This document shows, piece after piece, positions 1-8,584 of a DNA stretch of 64,000 nt. Location of the stretch: the NCBI GenBank assembly GCA_023458555.1, contig JAEWYS010000004.1, positions 372,001 to 436,000 on the forward strand, read 5' to 3'. This DNA comes from Bacteroidota bacterium. Lineage in GTDB: Bacteria > Bacteroidota > Bacteroidia > Cytophagales > Cytophagaceae. The notes beneath the pieces are model-generated. The model had not been told where the DNA came from. It made no database searches and saw nothing but the letters and a program-made list of their open reading frames with translations. The position numbers and the translations under genes were made by a program. Position 1 is the first letter of the stretch; every line of letters begins with the position of its first letter.

Positions 1-294
1 GAGCATTTTTGCAAGAATAACCGCCTGCGGCGAGGCCAGTGTATAGTAATAAAAATGCCTGCCTTTCTGCTCATCCGCAAAACTTTTTGCCATCGCATTG
101 ATTGAAACAAAAAGCATAATAATCCAGAAAACCACATTCCATGTAATAGGTGAAAGCTCATTGGATCGCACTCCGAAACTCAGATAGCAGACAAAAACAG
201 TGGAGCCTATGTACAAAAGTATACTATTAAATGCCAGACGCTGCCTCCATTCCAGCATCACTTCCTTCAAAAGCAGGTTCCAGAAGTTCTTCAT
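1..294 (-). CDS. ccmB: CcmB-like heme exporter subunit (N-terminal part)
   Basis: An open frame of 98 codons runs from an ATG at 292-294 (minus strand) off the left edge. It begins MKNFWNLLLKEVMLEWRQR and continues with hydrophobic stretches separated by short polar turns. This start is typical of the CcmB-type membrane subunit of the ABC transporter used in cytochrome c maturation in Bacteroidota; that identification is from memory of the family. The C-terminal half lies outside the window, so the number of membrane segments cannot be checked. An ABC-2 permease of another kind is the main alternative. Confidence 0.65.
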   Translation of the reverse strand, partial: MKNFWNLLLKEVMLEWRQRLAFNSILLYIGSTVFVCYLSFGVRSNELSPITWNVVFWIIMLFVSINAMAKSFADEQKGRHFYYYTLASPQAVILAKML

Positions 295-377
295 GAATCT
301 AAAGTTATGCTGAAAATTGCTACATTCAATCATCTATTGTTAAAAAAAATCTGCTAATTTTAGAACCTTTGAAAGCA

Positions 378-1043
378 ATGAAAAAAATAATTCCCATACT
401 GATATTAGTTCTTCTTTCTCAAACAGGATTCAGTCAGTACAACGAATATGAAGCTGCCGAAACCAGACAGCCTGACGCTGGTGTCAAAACCGTGGTCCGG
501 GTCAATATATTCGGTTCTATGGCCGGGAGCTTTACCGGCGAGATTGAGCGTATTATTAATAAACGGTTTTCTGTACAGCTGGCTGTCGGCTATCGTAGTC
601 TTAATCTTACACCATTCTTTGTAAATACTGATGTGGCTGATCATGTCAGTTTTTATCAGCATGGATTTACTTTTGTCCCGCAAATGAAATACTACTGGAC
701 CCATTTCTCTAAAAAATTGCAGAACCCGATGGGTGCCTATATTGCATCATATGTGCGCATCGGTCAATATGACTTTGAGCTGAAAGATGATCTGCTCGAC
801 GGCAAATATGATCTGACGTATGATCTTACCGCTATTAGCGGAGGGCTTGTCTTTGGATTTCAACTTATTGCAGGGAAACATTTTGCTCTGGATGCTTTTT
901 TCGGGCCACAGGTAAAACATAAAAAGATCAATAACGAACGCTGGAGATATCCCTCTTCCTCGGATGATGGCGTTGTTACATTAAAAAGATCCGTTATGAC
1001 GTTTGAACCAAGGGTTGGTATTACAGCAGGGATAGCATTTTAA
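378..1043 (+). CDS. Secreted, probably outer-membrane beta-barrel protein of unknown function
   Basis: This 221-residue protein starts at ATG 378 (an upstream in-frame TTG at 369 is less likely). It has a clear signal peptide, MKKIIPILILVLLSQTGFSQ, with cleavage expected after the SQ. The rest has alternating polar and aromatic residues, several short amphipathic strands and a C-terminal strand ending in Phe, as in small outer-membrane barrels that resemble OmpW or DUF3575-type proteins. A possible -7 box (TAATTTTA, 355-362) lies just upstream. It is 37 bp ahead of pheS on the same strand. I do not recognise a specific family. Confidence 0.6.
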   Translation: MKKIIPILILVLLSQTGFSQYNEYEAAETRQPDAGVKTVVRVNIFGSMAGSFTGEIERIINKRFSVQLAVGYRSLNLTPFFVNTDVADHVSFYQHGFTFVPQMKYYWTHFSKKLQNPMGAYIASYVRIGQYDFELKDDLLDGKYDLTYDLTAISGGLVFGFQLIAGKHFALDAFFGPQVKHKKINNERWRYPSSSDDGVVTLKRSVMTFEPRVGITAGIAF

Positions 1044-1080
1044 TCACGATAACAAAGAAAGATTTTGTTCTGATAGATAT

Positions 1081-2106
1081 ATGAAAGAAAAAATAGAAAG
1101 AGTCCTGACTGAAGTTGAAGAATTTAGAATAGAAAACAAAGAACAGCTGGAACAGTTTCGGTTGAAGTTTCTGATTAAGAAAAGTGAGCTTAATGAGCTT
1201 TTTACAGAACTTCGCAATGTCCCGGCAGAAGACAAGCGAATGGTCGGGGCTGAACTGAATAATCTTAAAAATGCCGCTCAGAGTAAATTCAAAGAGGCCT
1301 CGGAAGCAATTGAAAATAATACGGACAATATCTCTGCTGACATTCCTGACCTTACGCTTCCGGTTATTCCGAACGAGCTTGGCACCCGACATCCTCTCAC
1401 CCTGGTCAGAGAACGCATTATTGAGATTTTTTCCCGAATGGGATTCAATCTGTCAGATGGCCCCGAAATTGAGGATGACTGGCATAACTTCACTGCTCTG
1501 AACTTTCCTGAAAACCATCCCGCAAGGGAAATGCAGGACACCTTTTTTCTTGAGAAAAATCCGGATATCGCCTTAAGAACACACACCTCGTCCATTCAGA
1601 TAAGGGTAATGGAAAAGAAACAGCCGCCGATACGTACTCTTGCACCCGGCCGTGTTTTTCGTAATGAGGCTATCTCGGCAAGAGCTCACTGCGTATTTCA
1701 TCAGATTGAAGGTTTTTATATTGATGAGAAAGTAAGTTTTGCAGATCTTAAACAGACTCTGTATCACTTTGCCAAAGAACTATTTGGCGAAGATACCAAG
1801 ATCCGTTTCAGACCTTCGTTTTTTCCGTTTACAGAACCAAGTGCGGAGATAGACATAAGCTGTCTGCTTTGTAAAGGAAAGGGCTGCACAGTTTGTAAAC
1901 ACAGCGGCTGGGTGGAAATCGGCGGTTCCGGCATGATTGATCCCAATGTGATGGAAAACTGTGGCATTGACTCCCGGAAATATTCAGGTTTTGCATTCGG
2001 AATGGGAGTTGAGAGAATTACTATGCTAAAATACCAGATCAAAGATCTTCGTCTGTTCACCGAAAACGATATTCGCTTCCTGAAACAGTTCAGGAGCGTA
2101 ATATAA
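1081..2106 (+). CDS. pheS: Phenylalanine--tRNA ligase alpha subunit
   Basis: This 341-residue protein charges tRNA-Phe together with PheT, which is not in this window. Residues 1-80 form the N-terminal coiled coil that binds tRNA. The class II core follows: RTHTSSIQIR, then the motif 2 region FRNEAISARAHCVFHQIEGF and motif 3 GFAFGMGVERITM near the end. A Cys-rich insert around residues 260-280 (CLLCKGKGCTVC) is a familiar feature of PheS in this phylum. Length is normal. A strong hairpin terminator follows directly. Separation of pheS from pheT is common in Bacteroidota. Confidence 0.97.
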   Translation: MKEKIERVLTEVEEFRIENKEQLEQFRLKFLIKKSELNELFTELRNVPAEDKRMVGAELNNLKNAAQSKFKEASEAIENNTDNISADIPDLTLPVIPNELGTRHPLTLVRERIIEIFSRMGFNLSDGPEIEDDWHNFTALNFPENHPAREMQDTFFLEKNPDIALRTHTSSIQIRVMEKKQPPIRTLAPGRVFRNEAISARAHCVFHQIEGFYIDEKVSFADLKQTLYHFAKELFGEDTKIRFRPSFFPFTEPSAEIDISCLLCKGKGCTVCKHSGWVEIGGSGMIDPNVMENCGIDSRKYSGFAFGMGVERITMLKYQIKDLRLFTENDIRFLKQFRSVI

Positions 2107-2127
2107 CGGTTTCCAGCTCTTATAAAT

Positions 2128-2158
2128 AAAAAAGACTGCTTCAATAACAGTCTTTTTT
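2128..2158. terminator. Bidirectional intrinsic terminator between pheS and the moxR gene
   Basis: An 11-bp perfect stem, AAAAAAGACTG / CAGTCTTTTTT, with a 9-base loop, is flanked by A and T runs on both sides. It sits between two converging genes and can act in both directions. Confidence 0.85.
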
Positions 2159-2185
2159 ATTTGCATTCCAGCCAATGCCGGACTG

Positions 2186-3151
2186 CTACAATATATCTTT
2201 TATAATCCGCTCTACACTAACCCCTTCTGCTTCAGCTCTAAAATTCCGCACAATCCGATGGCGTAGGATCGCCAGCGCCACATCCTTCACATCCTCTTTA
2301 TCCGGTGAATATTTACCTTTGAGTAAGGCATTACATTTGGCTCCCAGTACAAGATATTGAGAAGCCCGGGGTCCGGCTCCCCATTCCAGATACTGGTTCG
2401 CCATTTCCGAAGCTTTTTCCATTCCTGGCCGTGTTTTGTGTACCAGCTCCACCGCATATTCGACTACATTATCTGCTACCGGCACTTTTCTCACCAGGTC
2501 CTGAAAATAGATAATGTCAGAGGCACTCATTACCGGCTTAATATCCTGTTGCAAACCGGAAGTTGTACTTTTCACTACCTCTACTTCTGACTGAAAAGAC
2601 GGATAGCTTAGCTGCAAATTGAACATAAAACGATCCAGCTGAGCTTCCGGCAACGGATACGTCCCCTCCTGCTCGATCGGATTCTGGGTTGCCAGCACAA
2701 AAAAAGGTCTGTCAAGCTGATATATATGACCTGCTATTGTGACCGAATATTCCTGCATGCTTTCAAGCAGCGCTGCCTGAGTTTTAGGCGGAGTTCTGTT
2801 GATTTCATCCGCAAGTACAATATTGGCAAAGATGGGTCCCTTAACAAATTTAAAATTCCTGTTTACATCCAGTGTTTCAGAACCAAGAATATCTGATGGC
2901 ATAAGATCCGGGGTAAACTGAATGCGTTTGAAATTCAGATCGAGGACTCTAGAAATCGTATTGATTAACAAGGTCTTGGCCAGTCCGGGCACTCCCACAA
3001 GCAAGCAGTGTCCCTGGCAAAAAATTGCGGTAAGCACAAGTCTGACAGCTTCATCCTGACCAATAATTACTTTAGATATTTCTTTGGTAACTCTGGCATA
3101 GACTTCTTTCAATGCATCAGCAGCCTCTACCTCATTCTGAAATTTTTCCAT
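2186..3151 (-). CDS. MoxR-family AAA+ ATPase
   Basis: This 321-residue MoxR-type AAA+ ATPase is thought, like its relatives, to act as a chaperone that remodels partner proteins. Walker A is GVPGLAKT (about residue 57), Walker B with the MoxR extension is LADEINRTPPKTQ, and sensor 1 is ATQNPIEQEGTYPLPEAQLDRF. The C-terminal helical lid follows from about residue 245. Its ATG overlaps the stop of the SurA-like gene by one base, so it is the last gene of the folding operon that starts near 7.59 kb. It is not next to a DUF58 gene, unlike the second MoxR of the window. That suggests a function in envelope protein quality control, but the partner is unknown. Confidence 0.9.
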   Translation of the reverse strand: MEKFQNEVEAADALKEVYARVTKEISKVIIGQDEAVRLVLTAIFCQGHCLLVGVPGLAKTLLINTISRVLDLNFKRIQFTPDLMPSDILGSETLDVNRNFKFVKGPIFANIVLADEINRTPPKTQAALLESMQEYSVTIAGHIYQLDRPFFVLATQNPIEQEGTYPLPEAQLDRFMFNLQLSYPSFQSEVEVVKSTTSGLQQDIKPVMSASDIIYFQDLVRKVPVADNVVEYAVELVHKTRPGMEKASEMANQYLEWGAGPRASQYLVLGAKCNALLKGKYSPDKEDVKDVALAILRHRIVRNFRAEAEGVSVERIIKDIL

Positions 3152-4485
3152 TATGGTGTCATTAAAATATTACATTCATTATACTCTTCATCGATATGAA
3201 TATAAACCTGATCTTTTGTTTTATCAAACCATTCATTCAGAGCTTTGTTCTTTTTATGATCCAGAGCTGCACTGTATATTTCCTGATAATCATCTTTCAG
3301 ATTTGCAACATGCGGCGGCACTTTTGATTTCAGATAAAGTATGCGCATGGATTCTGTTCCATCCTCTTTTTTGAAAATCACAGGTTGTGAAATCTGCCCA
3401 ACCTGCATGGTGTCCATGGTAAAAAACAGTACAGGGTCCAGCTCATCCACAGATATTCTGTAGCTTCCACCTTCGGATGTAAAGAACCCTCCATTGTTCT
3501 TGGTAGTTTTATCATCGGAAAACTTATTGGCAGCATTGGAAAAAGTAATGCTGTCTTTCACAATAAGTGTTCGAATGCTATCAAGGAATTGCCCGGTATA
3601 GCCAAAATCCTTTTTAGAGGACTTGGGCTTAACAAGAATATGTCTGGTACTATATTCATTGGCCCGCCGGTCTATTAATTGAATAAGATGATAGCCATAT
3701 TCGGATTCAACAATATCAGAAAACTCTCCGGGTTTCAGCTTCAGTGCGGCAGCTTCATAAGGCGGTACCAGCTCTCCTTTTTTGAAATAGCCCAGTTCAC
3801 CGCAACTTTTTCTGGATCCGGGATCCTCGGAATACTCTGCTGCATAGCGACAAAAATCCGCACTGTCCCTGATACGGTTTTTAATGGATTTGAGAAGGTC
3901 GATTGCTTCCAGTTTTTCCTTTTTCCCGACTTCCGGGTCTTTAACAATCTGTCCGATTTCTATGGATGTTGAAAAATAAGGCAAACTATCTTCCGGTATG
4001 GAGCTAAAAAAACGCTTAACTTCTCCGGGAGTAACTTTTATTTCTGATACAATCTTTTCCTGCATTTTCTGAGTAATGAGCTGCTCTTCGAGAGAAGATC
4101 TGAGATCATCTTTTAACTCATCAATGCTTTTTTTATAAATGGCCTGCAACTTGTCTGCGCCTCCAGCCATACGGATAAAATAATCCATTCTCTGCTCCAG
4201 CTGAGCCTGCAAAACCTCATACTCAACCGTTACGGAATCTATTTCAGCTTTAGCAAGCATAAATTTATTGATCAGCAGTGATTCTACAATCTGACATTTC
4301 AGCTGACTTTCATCTACTTTCTGATTAGCCGGCAACTGGGACAGATATTGGATATATGCCATATCAATTTCAGACTTCAACAGTATCTGATTGTCAACTT
4401 TGGCTACTATCTTATCAACTAACTGAGCATTAAGTGCCTTTGTAAAAAGAAGGACTAAAAATACAACACTAAAAAATTTCGACAT
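3151..4485 (-). CDS. surA: Periplasmic peptidylprolyl isomerase, SurA-like
   Basis: This protein is expected to chaperone outer-membrane proteins through the periplasm. Start ATG 4485 puts a good signal peptide first (MSKFFSVVFLVLLFTKALNA); ATG 4506 or TTG 4524 would add a long polar leader. A SurA N-terminal helical domain (DKIVAKVDNQILLKSEID) is followed by two parvulin regions. The first holds YSEDPGSRKSCGELGYFKKG and YGYHLIQLIDRR; the second holds TRHILVKPK and NNGGFF. Length (about 444 residues) is normal for SurA. It overlaps the upstream lipoprotein gene by 17 bp and touches moxR downstream. I use the symbol by similarity only; other Bacteroidota parvulins are close. Confidence 0.85.
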   Translation of the reverse strand: MSKFFSVVFLVLLFTKALNAQLVDKIVAKVDNQILLKSEIDMAYIQYLSQLPANQKVDESQLKCQIVESLLINKFMLAKAEIDSVTVEYEVLQAQLEQRMDYFIRMAGGADKLQAIYKKSIDELKDDLRSSLEEQLITQKMQEKIVSEIKVTPGEVKRFFSSIPEDSLPYFSTSIEIGQIVKDPEVGKKEKLEAIDLLKSIKNRIRDSADFCRYAAEYSEDPGSRKSCGELGYFKKGELVPPYEAAALKLKPGEFSDIVESEYGYHLIQLIDRRANEYSTRHILVKPKSSKKDFGYTGQFLDSIRTLIVKDSITFSNAANKFSDDKTTKNNGGFFTSEGGSYRISVDELDPVLFFTMDTMQVGQISQPVIFKKEDGTESMRILYLKSKVPPHVANLKDDYQEIYSAALDHKKNKALNEWFDKTKDQVYIHIDEEYNECNILMTP

Positions 4486-5341
4486 CCCCGGATTCTCTAG
4501 CTTCATCGTACATTTTATTTTCAAATTGTTTAACGGCTTTAAGCTGCTTTTGACGAACTATTATATTACTAATATCAGTTTTTATGTAGTCGAGAGGAAT
4601 CGCGTTTCCTTTTTCAACTTTATCGGCTATATATACAAGATACAAATATTCACTATCTGATTTTTCAAGTAGTGTCTTTCTGGCAATACTTTTTTCCTGA
4701 CCTCTGAAAGCACTTTCTTCATGCAGAATCTGCTCGGAAAACCAAGTATTCAGCAAATACCTTTTAGCATATCTCACACAAAAAGATTTAACTTCCTGCT
4801 CCGACGTGCCGTTTACGATATTTTCCCGTATATTTTTTACACCGGGCGTATTGAGGGGTACTTTTATAAAAAAACCTTTATATAAAATCTCCTCACTCTC
4901 ATAGTTATGTGTCTCGGAAGCATAAAAATCCAGAAGCTCCTCTTCTTCAGGAACCAGGTCAGCAAGCTCGTTGATATACGTCTCTTTGTACTTCTGGACA
5001 ATCAGAAAGTTTGTATATTCTTCAACTCTTGCCTGAATTTCCGGATCATCCGGACCGATTTCAGACTGAGCCTTCTGCAGAAGCAGCTGTTTTCTCACCC
5101 AGGACTCCACATACGAAGCTACAAGCCGGGAACTATCGTTTCCGGCTCCTGTCTGACAATAAGCAGGCAGATCATTATAATATAATACAGTCTTGTTAAC
5201 CCTGGCTAAAGGTCTGTTGCTGTTTTCCGTATAATCATCTTCCTTTTTGAGAAAATTGCAGGAAGCAACGGCAGCAAGAAGCAGCAGAGCTACAAGCCGG
5301 AGAGTAAACCCAGATATATTACTTTTTAACAAACTTATCAA
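4469..5341 (-). CDS. Lipoprotein with SurA-N-like chaperone fold, no parvulin core seen
   Basis: This protein has about 290 residues and a lipobox (LLLAAVASC) after a basic N-region, so it is probably a lipoprotein anchored in a membrane facing the periplasm. The only plausible start is TTG at 5341 (a non-ATG start), which overlaps the upstream gene by 23 bp. The body is charged and helical, with RVNKTVLYYNDLPAYC resembling the start of SurA/PpiD chaperone domains. I do not see the conserved parvulin motifs (H...L, GGxLGxF, YGxH). It sits between two parvulin genes, which suggests a substrate-binding partner. The assignment is by context and style only. Confidence 0.7.
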   Translation of the reverse strand: MISLLKSNISGFTLRLVALLLLAAVASCNFLKKEDDYTENSNRPLARVNKTVLYYNDLPAYCQTGAGNDSSRLVASYVESWVRKQLLLQKAQSEIGPDDPEIQARVEEYTNFLIVQKYKETYINELADLVPEEEELLDFYASETHNYESEEILYKGFFIKVPLNTPGVKNIRENIVNGTSEQEVKSFCVRYAKRYLLNTWFSEQILHEESAFRGQEKSIARKTLLEKSDSEYLYLVYIADKVEKGNAIPLDYIKTDISNIIVRQKQLKAVKQFENKMYDEARESGDVEIF

Positions 5342-7592
5342 TCGACTTTTGGTCTATTTCTACTGCATACTTGGTTTTCAGCTCTCTGATCCATTCTTTT
5401 TCCAGGTGCTCCTGATAATCCGATATCACAATTCCTCTGGTTTCATCAAGCAACTTAGCTCTCGGGGCTTCTACCTCCTTGATTACAACAAGATAATAAC
5501 GTCCGTCTTTTTTCAGTGAATAAGATCCTTTATCCCATTTTACCAGATCAAGTATTTCATTTTCTCCTTTCTGGAAAAATCCTTCGGAAACCTGAAGTGT
5601 CAACGGGGCTTCTTTGTTAAACGATTTTTCCAGAGCTTTTGCAGACATTGACATCAGCTCAAAAGAGACTTTTCTGTCTGCATTGGTTTCTTTGCCTTTG
5701 GAAACCGGCTTGGTAATATTTCCAAATACAATTTTAACAGAATCAATATCCTTTTCTTTCAGATATTGACGGACTCTGGCCATTCTTTTGCTTACAAGAT
5801 CCAGGCTTTCTTTTTGTGAAGCATTACCGGAAAGCTTCACGACAAGATCTTTTTTGGATTTCAGATACGGAACCAGTTTAGACAGCCTTACGAGATTCTC
5901 TCCGGACAGACTATCTGAATTTTCTTCAAACTGAAGTGACTCCGGCTCCGGCTCGTATGCAGGATAGAGATTATTCTTTACCAGTTCCTGAATTTTTGCA
6001 AACGATACACTATCCGCGACATTGAATACAATTGCGTTCGCTCTTTCCTTCCACTGATAGTTTTGTCTGTTTTGTTCAAAAAAATTTCTAAGGCCTGCAG
6101 TATCCTTGATTGCTTTGGACCATACTCTTTCATCCATCAGCTGAAACAGCAGAATGCCATCTCTGTACTCTTTCACGAGCATTCTGTAATCTTCATGCTT
6201 ATCTGCCAGATGATCTTCTTCATAGGCTATAACCGACTCATTTTTGTATATGGCATACATATTCTGCATATGAGCCTTTGGCGAGCTGCCGGCCGATCCT
6301 TTTTGCGTTGCCGCAAAGTTTACAAAATCAGCCTGAGAGTATTTCCTGTTACCAATGGTAAATAAAATATTCTTTGTGTCTGACAGAGTCGTATTGCCAA
6401 CCCAGCTCCCTTCTGCAAAAGAAGAATCGGCAAGCGCCAGCATTTTTTCTACCGCACCGGTATTCTCTTTAAACTTGTTTTCAGTCATAAGACGGGATAC
6501 CAGTTTCTTTTTATTTGTTTCAGAACGGTCTCTGGTTACTTTTGAACGAATCCCAGCCTCCAGAGATTCAAAATCCTCCAGTCCTTTTCTTTCAAGAAGC
6601 TTTATTATATGCCAGCCATAAGGAGTCTGTACAGGATCTGTAATTGCTCCCGGCTCGTTTAGAGCAAAGGCTGCTTCTTCAAAGCTAGGGATCATTCTTC
6701 CGGTTCCGAACCACTGCAGCTCTCCACCTTTATCCCGGCTGTTTACATCATCAGAAAACTGTTTTACCAGAGCATCCCAGTTTTCACCTGCCCTGATCTT
6801 ATTATAAAGTTCTGTTATCTTTTCTTTAGCTGCCTGAAGATCGCTTTCCGGCATTCCTTCAGCAGCTCTGACCATAAGATGGGCAACTCTGACCTGCCCC
6901 TGAGAAGGGCGACGGTCATGCACCTGCAGGATATGATATCCGAAACGGGTACGTACAGGATCGGATACACCTCCTTTTGGTGTAGCATAAGCAGCATCTT
7001 CAAACGGATAAACCATCTGAAGCGCAGTAAAATATCCAAGATTGCCCGCATTACTTTTTGCAGAAGGGTCTTCAGACAGTTCACTGGCAAGTTTGGCAAA
7101 ATCTTCACCTTTTACCACTCTTGAGCGGATCTCTCTGATTTTTTGCCAGGCCGCCAGTGTATCCTCAGGGGCAGCGTCCGGCTTTACGGTGATAAGTATG
7201 TGCGAAGCGCTTACCTCTTCTTTCAGGCGCTCATACGCTTGTTTTGTATATTCATCTACCAGCTGCTTTTCATTGAAATAAGGCTGGGCAAGTTGTTTCT
7301 TATATCCATCCAGCTCCTGCCTGAAAGCAGAAAGCGTATCGAGACCAAGCGCTTCCGCTTCTTTTACCTTCAGTCTGAAATTAGTGTACAGACGCAAATA
7401 TTCATCGACACTCTCTCTGGAATATGCATTCGCAGAGTTCGAATTATTTTTGTTATACACATAATTAAACTCATTGGCATAAATCGGGTCACTCCCGACT
7501 CTTCCAATTACATCAGAAGTTGTCTTGGTAGACGTGCAGCTCCATAATCCTGTTAATAGCAGAGAACCGGCTAAAATTGAAATCTTTTTCAT
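5319..7592 (-). CDS. Large lipoprotein peptidylprolyl isomerase with two parvulin domains and an OmpA-like segment
   Basis: This protein has about 757 residues from ATG 7592 (the TTG at 7610 is weaker). The N-terminus has a lipobox (LAGSLLLTGLWSC). Two parvulin domains follow: about residues 130-230 (SASHILITVKP, LGYFTALQMVYPFEDAA, FGYHILQVHDRR) and about 235-340 (RVAHLMVRA, GGELQWFGTGRMIPSFEEAA, YGWHIIKLLERKG). A helical region comes next. About residues 550-645 look like an OmpA/MotB-type domain (NSDSLSGENLVRLSKL, SKRMARVRQYLKEKDI, ADRKVSFELMS). The C-terminus returns to a SurA/PpiD-like helical tail. It is first in an operon with two more folding factors and MoxR. The parvulin call is secure; the OmpA-like call is inference. 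Confidence 0.9.
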   Translation of the reverse strand: MKKISILAGSLLLTGLWSCTSTKTTSDVIGRVGSDPIYANEFNYVYNKNNSNSANAYSRESVDEYLRLYTNFRLKVKEAEALGLDTLSAFRQELDGYKKQLAQPYFNEKQLVDEYTKQAYERLKEEVSASHILITVKPDAAPEDTLAAWQKIREIRSRVVKGEDFAKLASELSEDPSAKSNAGNLGYFTALQMVYPFEDAAYATPKGGVSDPVRTRFGYHILQVHDRRPSQGQVRVAHLMVRAAEGMPESDLQAAKEKITELYNKIRAGENWDALVKQFSDDVNSRDKGGELQWFGTGRMIPSFEEAAFALNEPGAITDPVQTPYGWHIIKLLERKGLEDFESLEAGIRSKVTRDRSETNKKKLVSRLMTENKFKENTGAVEKMLALADSSFAEGSWVGNTTLSDTKNILFTIGNRKYSQADFVNFAATQKGSAGSSPKAHMQNMYAIYKNESVIAYEEDHLADKHEDYRMLVKEYRDGILLFQLMDERVWSKAIKDTAGLRNFFEQNRQNYQWKERANAIVFNVADSVSFAKIQELVKNNLYPAYEPEPESLQFEENSDSLSGENLVRLSKLVPYLKSKKDLVVKLSGNASQKESLDLVSKRMARVRQYLKEKDIDSVKIVFGNITKPVSKGKETNADRKVSFELMSMSAKALEKSFNKEAPLTLQVSEGFFQKGENEILDLVKWDKGSYSLKKDGRYYLVVIKEVEAPRAKLLDETRGIVISDYQEHLEKEWIRELKTKYAVEIDQKSIDKFVKK

Positions 7593-7705
7593 AATTTCAT
7601 TAAAAAACAATGTTGATTCATTACAAACCGCAATTTTAACGAAAAAATCTGAGGCAGATTATAATTAAGGGAAATTTAAAAGAAAAAAACGCGGGAAGGC
7701 AGAAA

Positions 7706-8113
7706 TCAGATTTTCTTATATAGACGATAAACCGTCTTGTTATTCTCATTCCGAAGCTCTATTGAGTCCATGATTCGTCTGACAAGCATAAGGCCAAGAC
7801 CGCCTTTTCGTTTTTCGTTGACAATGGTCGAGATATCCGGCTCGGCAATAGAAGAGGGGTCAAAAGGCTTGCCGGTATCAAGTACCTCAAACAAAAAAGC
7901 ATCCTTAAGAGCCTGGAAACGGATTTCCAGCTCCTTGGTAGCATCCTTACCATGCGAATGAATGATAAGATTGGCACAGATTTCATCGACAGCGAGAATC
8001 ATAAGACCTGCCTGTTCTTCCGAAACGGCACACGCCTTCAGTTCACGGTCGAGAAAATCCCTGACTTCTTTCAGCTTGTCAATATTACACTCTATTTTCA
8101 GGCTTTTGTTCAT
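7706..8113 (-). CDS. Anti-sigma factor kinase, RsbW/HPK ATPase family
   Basis: This 135-residue GHKL ATPase of the RsbW type would phosphorylate the STAS protein encoded just upstream and bind a partner, often a sigma factor or other output. The N box is AVDEICANLIIHSHG, the G1 box EVLDTGKPFDPSS and the G2 region KGGLGLMLVRRIMDS. ATG 8113 fits the family start (MNKSLKIECN); it overlaps the STAS gene end by 29 bp, which implies translational coupling. The matching SpoIIE phosphatase is the next gene upstream of the pair (8.6 kb). Confidence 0.85.
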   Translation of the reverse strand: MNKSLKIECNIDKLKEVRDFLDRELKACAVSEEQAGLMILAVDEICANLIIHSHGKDATKELEIRFQALKDAFLFEVLDTGKPFDPSSIAEPDISTIVNEKRKGGLGLMLVRRIMDSIELRNENNKTVYRLYKKI

Positions 8114-8444
8114 TAGCGCTCGCTTTTGCCGCTTCTTTGCTATCAACAATTTTTATTAGCTCATCAAGTCCAAGAATCTGAAATACTTTCCTGACTTTTG
8201 CATTGAGATCAAACAGTACCAGAGCTATTCTCTTTGTCTCAAACTCCTGCAGATATGACATAAAAACGCCTAATCCCGCAGAAGATATATAACTCAGATC
8301 TTTACAATCCACTAATATTTTTTTCTCATCGTTTGCTACAGCAATTGCAATAGCTTTGTCCAGCTGAATACAGGAACTGGCATCCAGGTCTCCTGACAAT
8401 TCCATAAAATAATATTCAGTCTCATGGTACGTATTAAGTTCCAT
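8085..8444 (-). CDS. STAS-domain anti-sigma factor antagonist
   Basis: This 119-residue STAS protein of the SpoIIAA/RsbV type. The phosphorylation site region is CKDLSYISSAGLGVFMSYL, with the SSAG signature around residue 55. Phosphorylation by the RsbW-like kinase (overlapping gene downstream) and dephosphorylation by the SpoIIE-type phosphatase (gene upstream) would set its binding state. A low-complexity tail (KEAAKASANEQKPENRV) extends beyond the usual fold. A 140-bp AT-rich gap separates it from the phosphatase gene, enough for its own promoter. Confidence 0.88.
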   Translation of the reverse strand: MELNTYHETEYYFMELSGDLDASSCIQLDKAIAIAVANDEKKILVDCKDLSYISSAGLGVFMSYLQEFETKRIALVLFDLNAKVRKVFQILGLDELIKIVDSKEAAKASANEQKPENRV

Positions 8445-8584
8445 TGGGTTTGGGTTTAAAATAAATAATAGTTAAGAAATTGCTAAATATCGGAAAAGTA
8501 TAAAAAGATCAAATTATTTTATAATTGTTTTTATAATTTCATGCATTCAACTAACCCGATCTCAGAGGATCAACAATCAACCGG

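Noticed and set aside
3151..4524. Longer start of the SurA-like protein at TTG 4524
   Set aside because: It would put 13 polar residues ahead of the signal peptide and use a rarer start codon.
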